Of a stretch of 64,000 nucleotides of DNA, positions 52,634 through 62,912 are shown piece by piece; the stretch's first letter is position 1, and each line of letters begins with the position of its first letter. Below the pieces are notes generated by a model that searched no databases, had not been told where the DNA came from, and was given only the letters and a program-made list of their open reading frames with translations. Location: positions 1 to 64,000 of the forward strand of contig NZ_JBHKFI010000020.1 in the NCBI RefSeq assembly GCF_042263505.1. The letters run 5' to 3'. The translations under genes were made by a program, and so were the position numbers. Source of the DNA: Bacillus_BE sp042263505 (GTDB taxonomy: Bacteria > Bacillota > Bacilli > Bacillales > Cytobacillaceae).

Positions 52634-55228
52634 ATGGCAGTGGCAAAAAATTCAACTATTTCACAGACTCCTTCTGAAATAATCAATGACTTAGTTGAAA
52701 AAGGTCAAAAAGCATTAAACCAATTAGAGAGTTTTAATCAGGAACAAATAGATAAAATTGTCCATGCAATGGTCTTAGCCGGTCTAGATGCACATATGCT
52801 CCTTGCCAAAATGGCGGTAGAAGAAACTGGCAGAGGTGTTTATGAAGACAAGGCGATTAAAAATATTTTTGCAACAGAATACATTTGGAATTCCATCAGG
52901 GATAATAAAACTGTCGGTGTCATTAGTGAAGATAAACAAACAGGGATTATTGAAATAGCTGAGCCAGTCGGTGTCATTGCAGGGGTAACGCCAACGACGA
53001 ATCCAACATCAACCACGATGTTTAAATCCATTATCTCAATTAAAACGAGAAATCCGATTATCTTTGCCTTCCATCCCTCTGCACAAAATTGTAGCAGAGA
53101 AGCAGCTAGGCTTCTTTTAGAGGCTGCAGTCAAAGCGGGTGCTCCAGAAAATTGTATACAATGGATAGAAGTCCCTTCCATTGAGGCTACCAAAAGTCTC
53201 ATGCATCATGAAGGAGTGGCCCTTGTATTAGCGACAGGTGGTGCAGGCATGGTTAAATCTGCTTATAGTACTGGAAAACCTGCTTTAGGGGTTGGTCCAG
53301 GGAATGTTCCTTGCTATATTGAAAAAACGGCAAAAATTAAAAGAGCAGTCAATGATTTACTCATATCCAAAACCTTTGACAACGGTATGATTTGTGCCTC
53401 CGAGCAAACGATAGTGGTTGATGAAGAAATATACGATGAAGTGAAAAAGGAACTGATTGAAAATAATTGTTATTTCGCTACATCAGAGGATAAAAAGAAA
53501 TTAGAAGGGCTGGTCATCAATGAGCACACTTGTGCTGTAAATGCTGACATTGTTGGGAAATCCGCGTTTGAAATTGCCACTTTTGCAGGTGTAGGTGTAC
53601 CAAAAGATACCAAAATTTTGATTGTGGAATGTGAAAAGGTTGGAGAACCTTTAACAAGGGAGAAATTAAGTCCAGTATTAGCTTCGATCATCGTAAAAGG
53701 AAAAGAGGAAGGGTTCGAAGCCTGTCAGAAAATCCTTGAATTAGGGGGACTAGGACATTCAGCCGTCATCCATAGTACTGATGATGAGATACAAAAAGAA
53801 TTTGGACTCCGGGTAAGAGCCTACCGTGTAATTTTGAATTCACCTTCTACCCATGGAGGAATTGGTGATTTATACAACGCCTACATTCCTTCATTGACAT
53901 TAGGCTGTGGTTCATATGGGAAAAACTCAGTATCTGCGAACGTCACTTCTGTTCATTTATTAAATTTCAAAAAATTAGGAAGAAGAACCAACAACATGCA
54001 ATGGGTTAAACTACCTCCTAAAATTTATTTTGAACGATATTCCATTCAGTATTTAGAAGTAATGGAAGATATAGAAAAAGTGTTTATCGTTACGGATCCT
54101 GCGATGGTGAAACTTGGATATACAGATATTATTAAGTATCATTTGGAAAAACGAAGTAAAAGGGTTCAGATTGAAATCTTCTCAGATGTTGAACCAGATC
54201 CGTCAGACTTAACCGTCTTAAAAGGAGCCGAGCGTATGAGGGCATATGAGCCAGATACCATTATTGCCTTTGGAGGAGGCTCCGCAATGGACGCAGCTAA
54301 AGGAATGTGGCTGTTCTATGAATATCCTGATACATCGCTAGAGGGTCCGAAACTAAAATTCCTTGATATTCGGAAACGTGCCTATAAATATCCAAAATTA
54401 GGCCGTAAAGCGCAATTTGTAGCCATCCCTACAACTTCAGGAACGGGTTCAGAGGTAACTCCATTTACGGTTATTACAGACAAATCTAATAATATTAAAT
54501 ATCCGTTGGCGGATTATGAGTTAACTCCTGATGTAGCCATTATTGACCCTCAGTTTGTTACAACTGTTCCGAAAAGTATTACAGCGGATACAGGCATGGA
54601 CGTTTTAACCCATGCAATTGAAGCCTTTGTCAGTGTTTTAGCTAACGATTATACGGATGGGCTTGCTCTGCAGGCTATTAAAATGGTATTTGATTATTTA
54701 CCAAGAGCGTATAAGGAAGGCAATGATTTGGTGGCTCGTGAAAAAATGCATAATGCATCCGCAATTGCCGGAATGGCATTTGCGAATGCTTTCCTAGGAA
54801 TTAATCATAGCTTGGCACATAAAATCGGTGCCGAGTTTCATATCCCACATGGTCGCGCGAACGCAATATTAATGCCACATGTTATCCGGTTTAATGCAAA
54901 AAAGCCAACGAAATTTACACCATTTCCTAGGTATGAACATTTTATTGCCGATCAACGATATGCCCAAATCGCCCGCATGTTAGGATTAAACGCTTCAACC
55001 ACTGAAGAAGGGGTTGAAAGTCTGGTTACAGCGATTATCAACTTAGCGAAAGAATTAAATATCGAAATGAGCATTGCTGCTCAAGGAGTTAATGAACATG
55101 AATTTAAAGAAAAAGTTTCATATTTAGCTGACAAAGCGTTCGAAGATCAATGTACAACAGCTAACCCAAAAATGCCTCTTATAAAAGAACTAGAGGAAGT
55201 TTATTTGAATGCTTTTATAGGTGTTTAA
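52634..55228 (+). CDS. adhE: Bifunctional acetaldehyde/alcohol dehydrogenase
   Basis: The 864 residues join an N-terminal acetylating aldehyde dehydrogenase to a C-terminal iron alcohol dehydrogenase. The first has GVIAGVTPTTNPTSTTMFKS, LATGGAGMVKSAYSTGKPAL and the active Cys in FDNGMICASEQ. The second has IIAFGGGSAMDAAKGMW, PTTSGTGSEVTPF and the metal site in NHSLAHKIGAEFHIPHG. It reduces acetyl-CoA to ethanol with NADH during fermentation and normally forms spirosomes. GGAGGGGG precedes the ATG. pflB follows after 75 bp, so the two form a mixed-acid fermentation unit. I saw no Rex or Fnr box. Confidence 0.97.
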   Translation: MAVAKNSTISQTPSEIINDLVEKGQKALNQLESFNQEQIDKIVHAMVLAGLDAHMLLAKMAVEETGRGVYEDKAIKNIFATEYIWNSIRDNKTVGVISEDKQTGIIEIAEPVGVIAGVTPTTNPTSTTMFKSIISIKTRNPIIFAFHPSAQNCSREAARLLLEAAVKAGAPENCIQWIEVPSIEATKSLMHHEGVALVLATGGAGMVKSAYSTGKPALGVGPGNVPCYIEKTAKIKRAVNDLLISKTFDNGMICASEQTIVVDEEIYDEVKKELIENNCYFATSEDKKKLEGLVINEHTCAVNADIVGKSAFEIATFAGVGVPKDTKILIVECEKVGEPLTREKLSPVLASIIVKGKEEGFEACQKILELGGLGHSAVIHSTDDEIQKEFGLRVRAYRVILNSPSTHGGIGDLYNAYIPSLTLGCGSYGKNSVSANVTSVHLLNFKKLGRRTNNMQWVKLPPKIYFERYSIQYLEVMEDIEKVFIVTDPAMVKLGYTDIIKYHLEKRSKRVQIEIFSDVEPDPSDLTVLKGAERMRAYEPDTIIAFGGGSAMDAAKGMWLFYEYPDTSLEGPKLKFLDIRKRAYKYPKLGRKAQFVAIPTTSGTGSEVTPFTVITDKSNNIKYPLADYELTPDVAIIDPQFVTTVPKSITADTGMDVLTHAIEAFVSVLANDYTDGLALQAIKMVFDYLPRAYKEGNDLVAREKMHNASAIAGMAFANAFLGINHSLAHKIGAEFHIPHGRANAILMPHVIRFNAKKPTKFTPFPRYEHFIADQRYAQIARMLGLNASTTEEGVESLVTAIINLAKELNIEMSIAAQGVNEHEFKEKVSYLADKAFEDQCTTANPKMPLIKELEEVYLNAFIGV

Positions 55229-55303
55229 ATAGGTGCTTTTGACAATTAAAACGGAGTTAAAAGCAGCACCGTTTTTCTCAAATCTCCATTAGAGGTGATG
55301 ATA

Positions 55304-57529
55304 ATGGAACAATGGGACGGGTTTCATAAAGGTCCATGGATCAAAAAGGTAAATGTTCGTGATTTCATTATTAAGAATTATTCTCCATATGAAGGGGATG
55401 ATTCCTTCTTATCTCCAGCTACAGAAGCAACTAATGCATTATGGGCGAGAGTGATGGAATTAACCAAACAGGAACGAGAAAAAGGTGGAATCCTTGATAT
55501 GGACACTGAAGTTGTTTCCACCATTACCTCACACGGTCCTGGATATTTGGATAAGGAACTCGAAAAAATAGTGGGAGTTCAAACGAATCAACCATTTAAA
55601 CGTTCGATGCAGCCTTTTGGTGGAATACGGATGGCGAAAGCTGCTTGTGAATCATATGGCTTTCAATTAAGCCCTGAAGTTGAAAAAATCTTTACGGAGT
55701 ATCGTAAAACACACAATCAAGGTGTTTTTGATGCCTATACAAAAGAAATGCTGCTTGCACGTAAAGCAGGGATCATAACCGGATTACCCGATGCTTATGG
55801 CCGCGGACGAATTATCGGCGATTATCGACGGGTTGCTTTATATGGCGTAGATTTACTAATGAAAGAAAAACAAAAAGACTATAATCATACGAGTAAAATT
55901 ATGACGGAAGATAACATCCGTTTACGAGAGGAACTTTCAGAACAATATCGAGCACTAGCAGAGCTTAAACAACTGGGTACCATTTATGGATTTGACCTGT
56001 CGCGGCCTGCTCAAAATGCACGAGAAGCATTCCAATGGTTATACCTTGCTTATCTTGCAGCCATTAAAGAGCAAAACGGTGCAGCAATGAGCCTTGGCCG
56101 GGTATCTACCTTCCTTGATATATATATAGAAAGGGACCTTCAAAATGACCATTTGACAGAATCCGAAGTACAAGAAATTGTTGACCATTTTATAATGAAG
56201 CTTCGAATAGTAAAATTCGCCCGTACACCTGATTATAATGAATTATTCAGTGGTGACCCTACTTGGGTAACAGAAGCGATTGGAGGTATGGCACAGGATG
56301 GACGTTCCTTGGTTACAAAAACCTCTTTCCGTTTTCTTCATACACTTAATAATCTAGGTCCGGCACCAGAACCCAATATAACCGTTTTATGGTCTCAAAG
56401 GCTGCCCGAAAACTTTAAACATTATTGTGCCGAAATGTCAATAAAGACCAGCTCCATTCAATATGAGAATGATGATATTATGCGCTCTGAGTATGGGGAT
56501 GATTATGGAATTGCCTGCTGTGTATCTGCAATGGAAATTGGGAAGCAAATGCAATTCTTTGGGGCGCGGGCAAATTTGGCAAAAGCTCTTCTATATGCGA
56601 TAAATGGCGGTATAGATGAAAAGCTGGATATTCAAGTGGGCCCTTTGTACAAGCCGATTACTTCAGAAATATTAAATTATGAAGAGGTCATGCAGCGGTT
56701 TGACCAAATAATGGAGTGGCTTGCCGGTTTATACATTAACACCTTAAATATCATTCACTTTATGCATGATAAGTACAGCTATGAAAGAATTGAAATGGCT
56801 CTGCATGATACGAAAATTCTTCGGACTATGGCTACAGGTATTGCTGGCTTAAGCGTGGTTGCTGACTCCTTAAGTGCAATAAAATATGGTGAGGTTAAGG
56901 TTATCCGTGATAAAAAGGGGTTAGCAGTCGATTTTGAAACGACTGGTGATTATCCAAAATACGGCAATAATGATGAACGTGTGGATAGCATCGCTGTTGA
57001 AGTGGTGGAGACTTTTATGCAAAAGCTGCGTAATCATTCAACGTATCGTGATTCCGTTCATACCTTGTCGATTTTAACGATTACATCTAATGTAGTTTAC
57101 GGGAAGAAAACAGGAAACACACCAGATCAGCGCCGAGCAGGTGAACCTTTTGCGCCTGGAGCAAATCCGATGCATGGACGTGATACAAAAGGAACCTTAG
57201 CTTCCCTTGCGTCAGTCGCGAAGCTTCCTTATAGCGAAGCAATGGATGGAATTTCTAACACCTTTTCTATCGTTCCAAAAGCATTAGGGAAAGAAGAAGG
57301 AGCACAAACACGCAATCTGGTTTCCATTTTGGATGGATATGCTAATTTAACGGGACACCACCTAAATGTAAATGTTTTGAATAGGGAGACCCTAATGGAT
57401 GCAATGAAACATCCGGAACATTATCCACAATTAACTATTCGCGTTTCTGGTTATGCCGTAAACTTTATTAAGTTAACTAAAGAACAGCAACTTGATGTCA
57501 TAAGTCGAACATTCCACGAGTCCTTGTAG
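55304..57529 (+). CDS. pflB: Pyruvate formate-lyase
   Basis: ATG 55304 is about seven bases after AGAGGTG and gives 741 residues. The glycyl-radical enzyme splits pyruvate with CoA into acetyl-CoA and formate. The Cys pair lies in GIACCVSAMEIGKQMQFFGA and the radical Gly in LTIRVSGYAVNFIKLT near the C-terminus. The acetyl-CoA feeds AdhE, encoded just upstream. A terminator follows at once. The activating radical-SAM enzyme gene pflA, often next in Bacillus, is absent from this window. Confidence 0.97.
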   Translation: MEQWDGFHKGPWIKKVNVRDFIIKNYSPYEGDDSFLSPATEATNALWARVMELTKQEREKGGILDMDTEVVSTITSHGPGYLDKELEKIVGVQTNQPFKRSMQPFGGIRMAKAACESYGFQLSPEVEKIFTEYRKTHNQGVFDAYTKEMLLARKAGIITGLPDAYGRGRIIGDYRRVALYGVDLLMKEKQKDYNHTSKIMTEDNIRLREELSEQYRALAELKQLGTIYGFDLSRPAQNAREAFQWLYLAYLAAIKEQNGAAMSLGRVSTFLDIYIERDLQNDHLTESEVQEIVDHFIMKLRIVKFARTPDYNELFSGDPTWVTEAIGGMAQDGRSLVTKTSFRFLHTLNNLGPAPEPNITVLWSQRLPENFKHYCAEMSIKTSSIQYENDDIMRSEYGDDYGIACCVSAMEIGKQMQFFGARANLAKALLYAINGGIDEKLDIQVGPLYKPITSEILNYEEVMQRFDQIMEWLAGLYINTLNIIHFMHDKYSYERIEMALHDTKILRTMATGIAGLSVVADSLSAIKYGEVKVIRDKKGLAVDFETTGDYPKYGNNDERVDSIAVEVVETFMQKLRNHSTYRDSVHTLSILTITSNVVYGKKTGNTPDQRRAGEPFAPGANPMHGRDTKGTLASLASVAKLPYSEAMDGISNTFSIVPKALGKEEGAQTRNLVSILDGYANLTGHHLNVNVLNRETLMDAMKHPEHYPQLTIRVSGYAVNFIKLTKEQQLDVISRTFHESL

Positions 57530-57539
57530 TGAAAGCATA

Positions 57540-57568
57540 GGAGCTACTCTTTTTGTGTAGCTCCTTCC
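57540..57568 (+). terminator. Terminator of adhE-pflB
   Basis: GGAGCTAC (57540-57547) pairs with GTAGCTCC (57557-57564). The following 57569-58151 is AT-rich with no supported gene. Confidence 0.8.
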
Positions 57569-58151
57569 TAAAACGAAGAGGGGACATCGCTTTGCTAGGA
57601 AATATTCACTCCATTGAACCACTTCAAGAACCCATCATTTTTAAATAATAAACCTTAAAAATTAAATACCATATATTGTCTGAAAAATTAGTATTTCCTG
57701 AATAGAATATACTTCCTAACAATAAAAAAATCGAAATAATCCATGACTTTCTTTTCCCTTTATATAGAGATCCCTACTTTACATCTTTTGGATCTACGTA
57801 ACATTTCTTCACCTGCTAAGAAAGTGGATTTTTCAGAAATATCAAGAAAATAGATTTAATATTTGAATATTCAAATGCTTTTAATTTGACTTTTCTCGGC
57901 TGTTTTATTTCCAGTCTGTTTCTTAAGTAATCTTGTATTTTTTTTGATTAGTTGGGCATTAACTAATGTGATATCAAAGTAATCGGCTTCTAATAGATTT
58001 CTTTATTTTTAAATTGGAATGAGTGACGTTACATGCTGATGCCACCTTACTAGTAAATAAGTATCCTAAAATGAGGGGAGAATATAAGAACAATCTGATA
58101 GGTAAAAATATCTATTGTTCAATGATTATTGGTTATGAACTAAAGGAATTT

Positions 58152-58802
58152 ATGGAGGGGTTCCCTATAAAAGTTATTTTAATACATGGATTTAATAAAA
58201 ATTCTAAGGATATGAGAAAGTTAAAACGAAATTTAGAATCATTGGGATATGAGTGTTTTTCACCCAATCTGCAACTAACATATAAAGAAATAGAACATGC
58301 AGCATTTGTTTTAGAAGGCATATTGAAAGAAATTACATTCAATTTAAAAGAAAATGAAAGAATCCATTTGGTTGGTCACAGCACAGGAGGATTGGTTATA
58401 AGAAAATTGATTGTCAATACGAAATATATTGAAAAAATTGGGAGATGTGTACTTATTGCTACACCCAATAATGGGAGCAAGTTGGCTACTATAGCAGGAT
58501 CTATGAGGGTATTTGTTGAACTTTACAAAACATTGAAATCCTTAAGCTACGAATCGGTAAGACAACTTCATCTTGAGAATGATCCTAAAATCGAAATGGC
58601 TGCGATTGCGGGGAATAAAAATAATTTATGGTTAGGCAGTTTGATTGGGGATGAAAATGATGGCAGAGTCGAAGTTGAATCGGTTTATTTTCCTCATTTA
58701 AAGGATTTTTTAGTCCTCCCTTATGGACATAAAGAAATACATCACCAAGCTGAAACAGCCAAAAGGGTAGATGCTTTTTTAAGGACTGGAAAATTAGAAT
58801 AA
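58152..58802 (+). CDS. Alpha/beta hydrolase, lipase-like
   Basis: ATG 58152 has AAAGGAAT upstream; a longer reading starts at 58023 but lacks a site and reads poorly. The 216 residues open KVILIHGFNKNSKDMRKLKR (oxyanion His-Gly). The nucleophile elbow is VGHSTGG, and LPYGHKEIHHQ near the end supplies the catalytic His. It looks like a cytosolic esterase of the PGAP1/DUF676 type. The substrate is unknown. Confidence 0.8.
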   Translation: MEGFPIKVILIHGFNKNSKDMRKLKRNLESLGYECFSPNLQLTYKEIEHAAFVLEGILKEITFNLKENERIHLVGHSTGGLVIRKLIVNTKYIEKIGRCVLIATPNNGSKLATIAGSMRVFVELYKTLKSLSYESVRQLHLENDPKIEMAAIAGNKNNLWLGSLIGDENDGRVEVESVYFPHLKDFLVLPYGHKEIHHQAETAKRVDAFLRTGKLE

Positions 58803-58926
58803 AAATCTCTGTTGAAATGAAGTCTATTTCCGCTGGAACTGGGCTTTTTCTGTGAGAAGCATTTGGCAACATAAATTTCCTAAAAATGAGTGATATTAAA
58901 ATGAAAACTGCTTTTTTTCTTACAAA

Positions 58927-58956
58927 TTGTTGTATAAATGGAACCTAGACTATAAT
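58927..58956 (+). promoter_or_regulatory. Promoter of tkt
   Basis: TTGTTG (58927-58932), an 18-bp spacer and TATAAT (58951-58956) form a sigma-A promoter 44 bp before the start codon. Confidence 0.6.
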
Positions 58957-58999
58957 ATAAGTATTGGTTGGTTATTATTTTAAGAAAGGAATGAATGAA

Positions 59000-61006
59000 A
59001 TGTTTGAAAAAATTGACGAACTTTCAATAAATTCGATTCGTACATTAGCCATTGACGCCATTGAGAAAGCGAATTCAGGGCATCCTGGAATGCCTATGGG
59101 GGCTGCTCCTATGGCCTATACCCTTTGGACTCGCTATATGAATATCAATCCCAAAAATCCTGAATGGTTTAACCGTGATCGTTTTGTACTATCTGCAGGT
59201 CATGGTTCTATGCTTTTATATAGCTTGCTGCATTTAGCAGGATATGACGTAACACTTGACGATCTTAAGAATTTTCGTCAATGGGGCAGCAAAACACCTG
59301 GGCATCCTGAATTTGGCCATACTTCTGGCGTAGATGCAACAACTGGTCCGCTTGGGCAAGGGATTTCCATGGCTGTTGGGATGGCGATGGCTGAACGTCA
59401 TTTAGCCGCAGTCTACAATAAGGATCAATATGAACTCGTTGATCACTATACATATAGCATTTGTGGTGATGGGGACTTAATGGAAGGGGTTTCCGCTGAA
59501 GCAGCATCACTTGCAGCCCACTTGCAATTAGGAAAGCTAGTTGTGCTTTACGATTCCAATGATATCTCTTTAGATGGCGATTTATCTAAATCTTTCTCTG
59601 AAAGCGTGCAACAAAGATTTCAAGCCTATGGCTGGCAATATCTGCGCGTAGAAGATGGCAATGATTTAGAGAAAATCGCAAATGCCATTGAAGAAGCGAA
59701 AAAGGATGAAAATCGTCCAACCTTAATCGAAGTAAAAACAATCATTGGCTATGGTTCACCAAATAAATCTGGTAAATCAGCTTCCCACGGTGCTCCGCTT
59801 GGCGCTGATGAATTAAAATTGACAAAAGAAGCTTATCAATGGACTTTTGAAGAAGATTTCTATGTTCCCGAAGATGTGTATGACCATTTTAAAAAGCATA
59901 TCCTTGAAAATGGGGAAAAGAAAGAAAAAGAATGGAATGATCTCTTCGCATCCTATAAACAAGAATACAAAGAACTTGGTGCTCAGTTAGAGAAAGCCAT
60001 TAAGGGCGAGCTTCCTGAAGGCTGGGATCAAGATCTTCCTAAATATGAGGTTGGAAAAAGCTTAGCAAGCCGTGCATCATCAGGTGAATCGATTAACGGA
60101 ATGGCGAAAAATCTTCCAACCTTATTCGGAGGCTCAGCGGATTTAGCTGGATCCAATAATACCATGATTAAAGGAGAAGGTGACTTTACGCCTGATTCCT
60201 ATGCAGGGCGTAATATTTGGTTTGGTGTTCGTGAATTCGCAATGGGTGCGGCCTTAAATGGTATGGCTTTACATGGTGGTGTGAAGGTCTTCGGAGGAAC
60301 CTTCTTCGTATTCTCTGATTATCTCAAACCAGCCATTCGTTTAGCTGCTTTGATGAAACTACCAGTAACTTACGTGTTTACACATGATAGTATCGCTGTT
60401 GGTGAAGATGGTCCTACTCATGAACCTATCGAACAGTTAGCAGGTTTACGTGCTATGCCGAATCTTTCCGTGATTCGTCCAGCAGATGGAAATGAAACAG
60501 CAGCTGCTTGGAAGCTTGCAATCGAATCAACCAATCATCCAACTGCACTTGTATTAACTCGTCAAAATCTTCCTACATTGGAAGGTACAGTTGAAAATGC
60601 TTATGATAAAGTGGCAAAAGGAGGATATGTTGTTTCACCTGCAAAGAAGGAATTAGCAGATGCTTTATTAATAGCTGCTGGTTCTGAGGTTAACCTTGCT
60701 GTTGAAGCGCAAAAAGCTCTTGAAAGCGAAGGTATCTCTGCTTCTGTTATCAGCATGCCATCATGGGATCGTTTTGAAGCCCAATCGAAAGAATATAAAG
60801 AAAGCGTCCTTCCGAAAACGGTGAAAAAACGTCTTGCCATCGAAATGGGCTCTTCACTTGGCTGGCATCGTTATGCAGGAGACGAAGGAGAAGTATTATC
60901 CATCGACCAATTTGGTGCATCTGCTCCAGGAAATCTGATTATGAAAGAATATGGTTTCTCTGTAGAAAATGTTGTCTCACGTGTAAAAGCTTTGCTCCAA
61001 GATTAA
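59000..61006 (+). CDS. tkt: Transketolase
   Basis: ATG 59000 is nine bases after AGAAAGGA; ATG 58991 is also possible. The 668 residues have the thiamine-diphosphate enzyme blocks AIEKANSGHPGMPMGAAPMA, SICGDGDLMEGVSAEAASLA (cofactor site) and FTHDSIAVGEDGPTHEPIEQ. It transfers two-carbon units in the pentose phosphate pathway. As in B. subtilis, sirA and yneF follow on the same strand, which anchors the chromosomal context. A terminator separates tkt from sirA. Confidence 0.97.
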   Translation: MFEKIDELSINSIRTLAIDAIEKANSGHPGMPMGAAPMAYTLWTRYMNINPKNPEWFNRDRFVLSAGHGSMLLYSLLHLAGYDVTLDDLKNFRQWGSKTPGHPEFGHTSGVDATTGPLGQGISMAVGMAMAERHLAAVYNKDQYELVDHYTYSICGDGDLMEGVSAEAASLAAHLQLGKLVVLYDSNDISLDGDLSKSFSESVQQRFQAYGWQYLRVEDGNDLEKIANAIEEAKKDENRPTLIEVKTIIGYGSPNKSGKSASHGAPLGADELKLTKEAYQWTFEEDFYVPEDVYDHFKKHILENGEKKEKEWNDLFASYKQEYKELGAQLEKAIKGELPEGWDQDLPKYEVGKSLASRASSGESINGMAKNLPTLFGGSADLAGSNNTMIKGEGDFTPDSYAGRNIWFGVREFAMGAALNGMALHGGVKVFGGTFFVFSDYLKPAIRLAALMKLPVTYVFTHDSIAVGEDGPTHEPIEQLAGLRAMPNLSVIRPADGNETAAAWKLAIESTNHPTALVLTRQNLPTLEGTVENAYDKVAKGGYVVSPAKKELADALLIAAGSEVNLAVEAQKALESEGISASVISMPSWDRFEAQSKEYKESVLPKTVKKRLAIEMGSSLGWHRYAGDEGEVLSIDQFGASAPGNLIMKEYGFSVENVVSRVKALLQD

Positions 61007-61022
61007 GCGAAACAACAAGATC

Positions 61023-61060
61023 AGCTGGATGAAATAGATACACTTCATCCAGCTTTCTTT
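61023..61060 (+). terminator. Terminator of tkt
   Basis: AGCTGGATGAA (61023-61033) pairs with TTCATCCAGCT (61044-61054), followed by TTCTTTC. Confidence 0.85.
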
Positions 61061-61104
61061 CTATTTTTGAAAAACCCCTTGGAAAATATGAACGATTTAA
61101 TCTA

Positions 61105-61170
61105 TTCGACAAAAAAAGTGTAAATTTTTGACGCCTTCAGACAAAGAATTGAAAGAATATTCTATATAAT
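61105..61170 (+). promoter_or_regulatory. Candidate Spo0A-controlled promoter of sirA
   Basis: TTCGACA (61105-61111) matches the Spo0A box (TGTCGAA reversed). A looser TTCAGACAAA (61137-61146) lies near the -35 position, and TATAAT is at 61165-61170 without a good -35. Weak promoters with 0A boxes are typical of Spo0A-activated genes, and sirA is one in B. subtilis. Confidence 0.6.
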
Positions 61171-61204
61171 AGTAGAAAAACAAGTCTAAGAAGGAGGGGT
61201 TTCG

Positions 61205-61642
61205 GTGAGAATTTATCAAGTCTATTTAATAGAGGATGAGTTTGCCACCCATTACTTCGGAAGAGAGCGGCTGTTTTACCAACTATTTTATGAATATCGA
61301 CATTCAAAAGGTGAGTTACACGAAATTATTAAGAAGCAAATTGATTATATAACCAAATCGATACCTAATTTGCGATTGCATCATTTTATCAACCAGCAAT
61401 TGCAAAGGTTCAAGGATTTTCGTGCAGAAAATGGGATATATTATATAGAGAATAAAAAGTTAGGGAGTGCGAAATTAGAGGTTTTTGAAAAGGCTCTTCT
61501 TTTGCAGGCTTTTGGTAACTATGAGGCGGAGACCTTGTTTTTTGAAGTTCTTCGGAAAAGTGAAACCTCTTTTATTGCGATTGATCTCGAAAATCAACGA
61601 TATGGTTGGTTAAAACCAATAAAAGAGAGGAAATTTGTTTAA
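61205..61642 (+). CDS. sirA: Sporulation inhibitor of replication SirA
   Basis: The 145 residues read MRIYQVYLIEDEFATHYFGR, ERLFYQLFYEYRHSKGELHE and end in LENQRYGWLKPIKER. Size, sequence style and position between tkt and yneF match SirA (YneE). SirA binds DnaA domain I and blocks new replication rounds when sporulation begins. The start is GTG 61205 after AAGGAGGGG. A Spo0A box upstream fits its known control. Confidence 0.92.
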   Translation: MRIYQVYLIEDEFATHYFGRERLFYQLFYEYRHSKGELHEIIKKQIDYITKSIPNLRLHHFINQQLQRFKDFRAENGIYYIENKKLGSAKLEVFEKALLLQAFGNYEAETLFFEVLRKSETSFIAIDLENQRYGWLKPIKERKFV

Positions 61643-61730
61643 AAAGGGAAGAAATTATTTCGCAAATATTGTATAATACCTTTTGGTCTAGTACACTGTA
61701 AATTAGACAACATGAAGGAGGAAGTATTCA

Positions 61731-61946
61731 ATGTGGATCTACATTCTAGTTGGTATACTAGCGCTTCTTGCTGGTGTAGCACTAGGATTTTTCATTGCTC
61801 GTAAATATATGATGAGCTACTTAAAGAAAAATCCGCCAATTAATGAACAAATGTTAAAAATGATGATGATGCAAATGGGCATGAAGCCATCACAAAAGAA
61901 AATCAATCAAATGCTGAACGCGATGAACAAACAACAAATGAAATAG
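61731..61946 (+). CDS. yneF: UPF0154 membrane protein YneF
   Basis: The 71 residues have one N-terminal membrane helix (YILVGILALLAGVALGFFIA), then RKYMMSYLKKNPPINEQMLK and a Met-rich tail (MMMMQMGMKPSQKKINQML). This is the UPF0154 family, always small and anchored. Its function is not established. AAGGAGGAAG precedes ATG 61731. It follows sirA by 88 bp. Confidence 0.95.
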   Translation: MWIYILVGILALLAGVALGFFIARKYMMSYLKKNPPINEQMLKMMMMQMGMKPSQKKINQMLNAMNKQQMK

Positions 61947-62091
61947 GTTTTTTGTCTTTCCCTTTGGGACAAGGGTCTAGAGTTTGATTGAAAACCATTA
62001 TGAATGGATTCACAGATTGACTTAGTTAAAAAGGTGAATCCTTCCTTCAATTATTGTACTCATAATCGGTTTATACTTCTTTTAAAACTGT

Positions 62092-62138
62092 AAAGGTCAC
62101 TTTTCTGGTGAATGATTACTAGAAAGAGTGGCCTTTTT
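62092..62138 (+). terminator. Terminator hairpin after yneF
   Basis: AAGGTCACTTTTCT and AGAAAGAGTGGCCTT pair with small bulges, followed by TTTTG. Nothing else is supported in 61947-62425. Confidence 0.7.
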
Positions 62139-62425
62139 GTATTTTTAGTGAGCAAAAATAGCAAGCTGATGAATTTATTTAATATATGAAGTCCTTAGGT
62201 TACTATGCATATTTTCACGCATTTTGTATTTAATAATAAAATGGAACCAGTCTCCAGTCATTGGACATACTATTAAAGTATAAACTAAAAAGTGTGATTT
62301 CTTTCCTTTGAAGCTACTGGGTTGAAATTTCACTGGATAAAATGAAAACAAATCCTTTAAAAAGAGAAGGAAATGAAAAGGTAGAAATAGAAGTAAAGAT
62401 ATGGTAAATACAAGGGGGCGTAAAT

Positions 62426-62803
62426 ATGGGTTTTTTAGATGGTTTGATGGGCAATGTATCAGAGGTTGATATTGCTTCGGTGGAAAAGGAACTAGAAGTG
62501 ATTATCACAGATCACGAAAGGGTGGAAAAGGCGTATAAACTGATTCGTGATTTGATTGTCTTTACAAATACACGGTTAATCTTAATTGATAAGCAAGGTG
62601 TAACAGGGAAAAAGGTCGACTACCATTCGGTACCGTATAAGAGCATTACTCATTTTAGTGTAGAAACAGCGGGAACCTTTGATTTGGATGCAGAATTAAA
62701 AATTTGGATTTCAAGCACAGTTAATCCGGTCACTAAGCAATTTAAAAAGGATAAAAGTATCTATGATGTGCAAAAGACATTGGCATCCTATGTGGCAAAA
62801 TAA
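62426..62803 (+). CDS. Bacterial PH-domain protein (bPH_1 type)
   Basis: ATG 62426 follows AAGGGGGCG. The 125 residues read KAYKLIRDLIVFTNTRLILI, DKQGVTGKKVDYHSVPYKSI and FDLDAELKIWISS. This is the pattern of the short Bacillus PH-domain proteins (YozO/YvbH-like, PF08000 type). The fold is a pleckstrin-homology-like barrel. The ligand is unknown. A terminator follows. Confidence 0.85.
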   Translation: MGFLDGLMGNVSEVDIASVEKELEVIITDHERVEKAYKLIRDLIVFTNTRLILIDKQGVTGKKVDYHSVPYKSITHFSVETAGTFDLDAELKIWISSTVNPVTKQFKKDKSIYDVQKTLASYVAK

Positions 62804-62813
62804 AATATTTTGT

Positions 62814-62847
62814 AGGGGGTTTGGATAAATCCAAGCCTCTTTTTTTG
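62814..62847 (+). terminator. Terminator of the PH-domain gene
   Basis: AGGGGGTTTGGA pairs with TCCAAGCCTCT allowing G-T pairs and a small bulge, followed by TTTTTTT. Confidence 0.75.
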
Positions 62848-62912
62848 CACTTTAAGAAAACATAAATTGGCAGCAATGATGAGAATTCGACGTAGTGGCC
62901 AATTCTAGGAAT

